Assembly (NCBI GenBank): GCA_003484545.1
Contig: DNCF01000056.1
Coordinates: 179 to 9,353 of the forward strand
Direction: 5' to 3'
Origin: Massilia sp.
GTDB taxonomy: Bacteria; Pseudomonadota; Gammaproteobacteria; Burkholderiales; Burkholderiaceae_D
Length of the DNA: 9,175 nt
Under the pieces are notes generated by a model, which had not been told where the DNA came from, ran no database searches, and saw only the letters and a list, made by a program, of their open reading frames with translations. Numbering within the stretch: position 1 is the first letter of the stretch; the number at the start of each line of letters is the position of its first letter. Positions 6,767 through 9,175 of the stretch are shown piece after piece. A program made the translations under genes and the position numbers.

Positions 6767-7696
6767 TCATTGCGTGGCCGCGGTGACGGCTTTCGCCGCC
6801 GCCTCGCCGTCCTCGGCCGGCACGTCGAGCGTGGCGGCGTCGCGCATGACGGCGTCCTCGGTACGCTTGTTCATCACGATGATGCTGATGCGGCGGTTGA
6901 TCGGGTTGAAGGGGTCGGCGCGGTCGAGCGGCGCGGCAGCGGCCAGCCCGACCACGCGCAGGATCTTCTCGTCGGCCAGGCCGCCCACCACCATCGCCCG
7001 GCGCGAGGCGTTGGCGCGGTCGGCCGACAGCTCCCAGTTGCTGTAGCCGGCGTCGCTGTAGTAGGGAGTCGAATCGGTATGGCCCGACAGGCCGATCCGG
7101 TTCGGCACGTCGTTCAGCACCATGCCCAGCACTTCCAGGATGTCGCGGGTATAGGGCTGCAGCTGGGCCTTGGCGAGCGCGAACATCGGGCGGTTCTGCT
7201 CGTCCACGATCTGGATGCGCAGGCCTTCGCTGGTGATGTCGAGCAGCAGCTGGTTCTTGTATTTCTTCAGCGTCGGATTCGCCTCGATGATGGCTTCGAT
7301 CTTGGTCTTGAGCGTGCGCAGGCGCTCGCCCTCGGCGCGTTCGAGCGCGGCCTTGGCCGCGTTCAGGTCGTAGGTCTTGTGCTCGGGCGGGCTCTCGCCG
7401 TGCTTGACCTGGCCGTTGCGGCGCGTCAGGTCGGCGCCGCCGCCCTTGATGACCGAGGAGCTGTCGCCCGAGCCCGAGCCGCCCGACATCGCCACCTTCA
7501 GCGGGTTCTTGAAGAAATCGGAGATGCCTTCGAGGTCGCCCTTCGAGGTCGAGCCGAGCAGCCACATCAGCAGGAAGAAGGCCATCATCGCCGTCACGAA
7601 GTCGGCGTAGGCGATCTTCCAGGCACCGCCATGGTGCCCGCCGGCGGTCTTCTTGATCCGCTTGACGATGATCGGGCGCATTCCTTCGTCGGCCAT
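6767..7696 (-). CDS. motB: MotB flagellar stator protein
   Basis: MotB pairs with MotA to form the proton-driven stator and anchors it to peptidoglycan. The 309-residue protein matches E. coli MotB (308). A basic N-terminus with PIIVKRIKK leads to a single membrane helix (about 29-48) carrying the proton-binding D32 in YADFVTAMMAFFLLMWLL, followed by the plug region (about 52-66), a Gly/Ser-rich linker and an OmpA-like peptidoglycan-binding domain (about 150-276) with LSGHTDSTPY and NRRISIIVM. The ATG at 7696 lacks a clear ribosome site (upstream reads GAATACCC), so translation may depend on coupling or other upstream features; an ATG five codons in is possible. Asp32 with no sodium-type features suggests proton drive. 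Confidence 0.98.
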   Translation of the reverse strand: MADEGMRPIIVKRIKKTAGGHHGGAWKIAYADFVTAMMAFFLLMWLLGSTSKGDLEGISDFFKNPLKVAMSGGSGSGDSSSVIKGGGADLTRRNGQVKHGESPPEHKTYDLNAAKAALERAEGERLRTLKTKIEAIIEANPTLKKYKNQLLLDITSEGLRIQIVDEQNRPMFALAKAQLQPYTRDILEVLGMVLNDVPNRIGLSGHTDSTPYYSDAGYSNWELSADRANASRRAMVVGGLADEKILRVVGLAAAAPLDRADPFNPINRRISIIVMNKRTEDAVMRDAATLDVPAEDGEAAAKAVTAATQ

Positions 7697-7760
7697 GGGT
7701 ATTCGCGTGGTTCGGGTTGATCGGAAACGGGACGGCGGGGCTTGTTGCCTTGTTCGCCCT

Positions 7761-7800
7761 TATTTGCTCTTACTTGCTCTTACTTGCTCTTACTTGCCCT
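7761..7800. repeat. 10-bp tandem repeat overlapping the motA stop codon
   Basis: Four head-to-tail 10-bp units: TATTTGCTCT, TACTTGCTCT twice, then TACTTGCCCT on the plus strand (mRNA sense: GAGCAAGTAA-type units). A more decayed unit, TGTTCGCCCT, precedes at 7751-7760. The unit nearest motA encodes its last residues GK and stop; because every unit contains TAA, gain or loss of units would leave the MotA C-terminus unchanged but alter the 93-bp motA-motB spacing. The pattern suggests slipped-strand duplication of the motA end. Confidence 0.9.
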
Positions 7801-8650
7801 TGGACTTCTTGATGTGCTCTTCCAGCTCGGCGAAGCTCGGGCGTTCGGTCGAGTACAGCACCTTGCGGCCGAATTCGACCGCCAGCGCCGGCGCGTAGCC
7901 GTTCAGGCTGGCCAGCAGCGTGACCTTCACGCACTGGAACATCTTCGAGGATTCGTCGAGCTTCTGCTCGAGCAGGTTGGCCAGCGGGCCGACGAAACCG
8001 TAGGCCAGCAGGATGCCGAGGAAGGTGCCGACCAGCGCCTTGGCGATCAGGATGCCCAGCTCGGCCGGCGGGATGCCCACCGATTCCATGGTGTGCACCA
8101 CGCCCATCACCGCCGCCACGATACCGAAGGCCGGCAGGCCGTCGCCGAGTTTGGCGATCACGTGGGCCGGCACCGCGCCCTCGTGGTGGTGGGTCTCGAT
8201 CTCGTTGTCCATCAGGTTCTCGATCTGGAAGGCGTCCATGTTGCCCGAGACCATGAGGCGCAGGTAGTCGGCCATGAATTCGACGATGTGATGGTCGGCC
8301 AGCACCAGCGGGTACTTGGAAAACAGCGGGCTCGCCTCGGGCGCCTCGATGTCGCCCTCGATCGACATCAGGCCTTCCTTGCGCACCTTGGAGAGGACGT
8401 CGAACAGCAGCGCCATCAGCTCCATGTACATTTCCTTGGTGTAGGCGGAACCCTTGAACACCGAAGGCAGCGCCTTCATGGTCGCCTTGATGGCCTTGTT
8501 GTTGTTACCGACAAAGAATGCACCCACGGCCGCGCCGCCGATCATCAGCAGTTCGATCGGCTGGAACAGCACGGCCGCGTGACCGCCGGCCATGACGAAG
8601 CCGCCAAACACCGAGGCACAGACAATGACGTAACCAATAATAACTAACAA
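7790..8650 (-). CDS. motA: MotA flagellar stator proton-channel protein
   Basis: MotA is the four-helix inner-membrane stator protein whose cytoplasmic loop pushes on FliG. I chose a TTG start at 8650: it has GGAG 7 nt upstream, and the 286-residue protein then begins (M)LVIIGYVIV and aligns from residue 1 with E. coli MotA, putting the functional residues at the same numbers: R90 and E98 (FliG contacts), P173 (LPAFGIVAAVMG) and P222 (AYGFVGP). Membrane segments lie at about 2-20, 31-50, 170-190 and 200-221. An in-frame ATG at 8725 would add 25 residues (MFFLGYEF..., with extra aromatics) that no typical MotA has, and it lacks a ribosome site. It begins the motility and chemotaxis operon. It is followed after 93 bp by motB. 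Confidence 0.97.
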   Translation of the reverse strand: MLVIIGYVIVCASVFGGFVMAGGHAAVLFQPIELLMIGGAAVGAFFVGNNNKAIKATMKALPSVFKGSAYTKEMYMELMALLFDVLSKVRKEGLMSIEGDIEAPEASPLFSKYPLVLADHHIVEFMADYLRLMVSGNMDAFQIENLMDNEIETHHHEGAVPAHVIAKLGDGLPAFGIVAAVMGVVHTMESVGIPPAELGILIAKALVGTFLGILLAYGFVGPLANLLEQKLDESSKMFQCVKVTLLASLNGYAPALAVEFGRKVLYSTERPSFAELEEHIKKSKGK

Positions 8651-8657
8651 GACACTG

Positions 8658-8661
8658 CTCC
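8658..8661 (-). promoter_or_regulatory. Ribosome binding site GGAG supporting the motA TTG start
   Basis: GGAG within CTCTGGAGCAG, seven bases upstream of the TTG at 8650. This is good Shine-Dalgarno spacing, whereas the upstream in-frame ATG at 8725 has no purine-rich site before it. Confidence 0.75.
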
Positions 8662-8739
8662 AGAGGAAAAACCAGCGGGCCGGGCGGTTCGGACTTTCGG
8701 GGAATTCGTATCCCAGAAAAAACATTTACGCAGGGAACT

Positions 8740-8780
8740 ACAATAGCTGGAACAATAGCGGGAGAATGGCCTGTGAGCAA
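8740..8780 (-). promoter_or_regulatory. Possible motA promoter with GCTATTGT direct repeat
   Basis: On the minus strand TTGCTC (8780-8775) and TATTGT (8757-8752) are spaced 17 bp, a weak sigma70-type match (3/6 and 4/6). GCTATTGT occurs twice, at 8759-8752 and 8747-8740, with a 12-bp period. The reverse complement of the first copy reads ACAATAGCG, resembling the AATAGCG core of FlhDC half-sites, but the two copies are direct, not inverted as in classical FlhDC boxes. I saw no good sigma28 promoter (TAAA with GCCGATAA at proper spacing). The rest of the 152-bp gap holds nothing else I recognise. Confidence 0.3.
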
Positions 8781-8802
8781 GTAAAAGCGCCGGGAATGTC
8801 GC

Positions 8803-9175
8803 CTAAAAGTGCCATATGTAGAGAGTTCGACCAGTCTCCGGTACCTCGACCGATACGCTTGCTGCGCTTTCGGCAATGGTGAATTCATAACTCATCAGCA
8901 TGCTGCCGGGACGCATCTCGCGCCGCGCCTTGCGCCACAGGGCCGTCATCGCGGCCGGCGACAGGTAGGCGAACACCGCGTCGTAGTCGGCGAAATCGAG
9001 CGACTCGTAGTCACCGCGCAGGAACACGGCGCGACTGCCCTGGATGCGCGCCCGCAGCCAGCTGGCCAGCCAGGGCAAGGGCGCCAGCTCGATCCCGGTC
9101 GCCCGCACGCCGGGCCGGCGCGCCAAATGCAGCACCAGGCCGCCCAGGCCGCTGCCGATGTCGATCACCGCCAGC
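8803..9175 (-). CDS. Class I SAM-dependent methyltransferase (N-terminus outside window)
   Basis: The C-terminal 124 or so residues of a Rossmann-fold methyltransferase. Motif I is AVIDIGSGLGGLVLHLA, the acidic end of strand 2 is in ATGIELAPLP, the motif IV region is DYDAVFAYLSPAAM, and MRPGSMLMSYEFTI follows, as in class I enzymes. The frame stays open through the window edge, so the GTG at 9168 inside motif I is not the start. The gene ends with TAG at 8805-8803, 152 bp before motA. The substrate is unknown; nothing links it to receptor methylation, and it is unrelated to CheR. It may be a conserved neighbour with a separate role, possibly co-transcribed with motA since I saw no terminator between them. 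Confidence 0.85.
   Translation of the reverse strand, partial: LAVIDIGSGLGGLVLHLARRPGVRATGIELAPLPWLASWLRARIQGSRAVFLRGDYESLDFADYDAVFAYLSPAAMTALWRKARREMRPGSMLMSYEFTIAESAASVSVEVPETGRTLYIWHF

Noticed and set aside
6122..7720. 532-codon plus-strand open frame across the CheZ-like gene and motB
   Set aside because: Spans two real genes on the opposite strand and shows no domain; a GC-skew artefact.
8651..8725. N-terminal extension of MotA from the ATG at 8725
   Set aside because: No ribosome site, and the 25 extra residues are absent from typical MotA; the TTG at 8650 restores exact alignment.

Overview
This window is a flagellar motility and chemotaxis gene cluster, with every supported gene on the minus strand. 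GC-rich coding sequence, gene order (motA-motB, a small chemotaxis gene, cheY, cheA, cheW, cheR, cheD, cheB, cheY) and protein similarity all point to a betaproteobacterium, most likely Oxalobacteraceae (Massilia/Janthinobacterium-like). The taxonomic call is inference from sequence familiarity, not a search.

In transcription order (right to left): the C-terminal part of a class I SAM-dependent methyltransferase (8803-9175, running off the edge); a 152-bp intergenic region with a possible promoter and short repeats; motA (7790-8650, apparently a TTG start); a 93-bp gap with a 10-bp tandem repeat that begins inside the motA stop region; motB (6767-7696); a small CheZ-like protein (6190-6738); a first cheY-type response regulator (5758-6123); cheA (3582-5723); cheW (3074-3565); cheR (2146-3000, GTG start); cheD (1530-2132); cheB (448-1512); a 124-bp gap with a hairpin; and a second cheY (1-323) cut by the window edge just before its conserved Lys109. 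No methyl-accepting receptor gene lies between cheW and cheR. No stretch over 300 bp lacks a gene.

The genes form one pathway. Receptors coupled by CheW control CheA autophosphorylation; CheA phosphorylates the two CheY proteins and CheB; CheR, CheB and CheD set receptor methylation and amidation; phospho-CheY acts on the flagellar switch of the motor powered by the MotA/MotB stator. The small protein next to motB has the D-x-x-x-Q signature of CheZ-type CheY phosphatases, so it is probably the signal-termination arm.

The most interesting points are: (1) the CheZ-like protein and CheD end in nearly the same acidic-hydrophobic tail (GDIELF and GEIDLF), resembling the EID motif with which FliM binds CheY; (2) CheA has a duplicated GYGFF-x-P motif in its P2-P3 linker; (3) motA is bracketed by short sequences that are complementary in the mRNA, one of them a tandem 10-bp repeat. 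The rest looks like an ordinary, intact chemotaxis operon with no sign of mobile elements, CRISPR or recent transfer.
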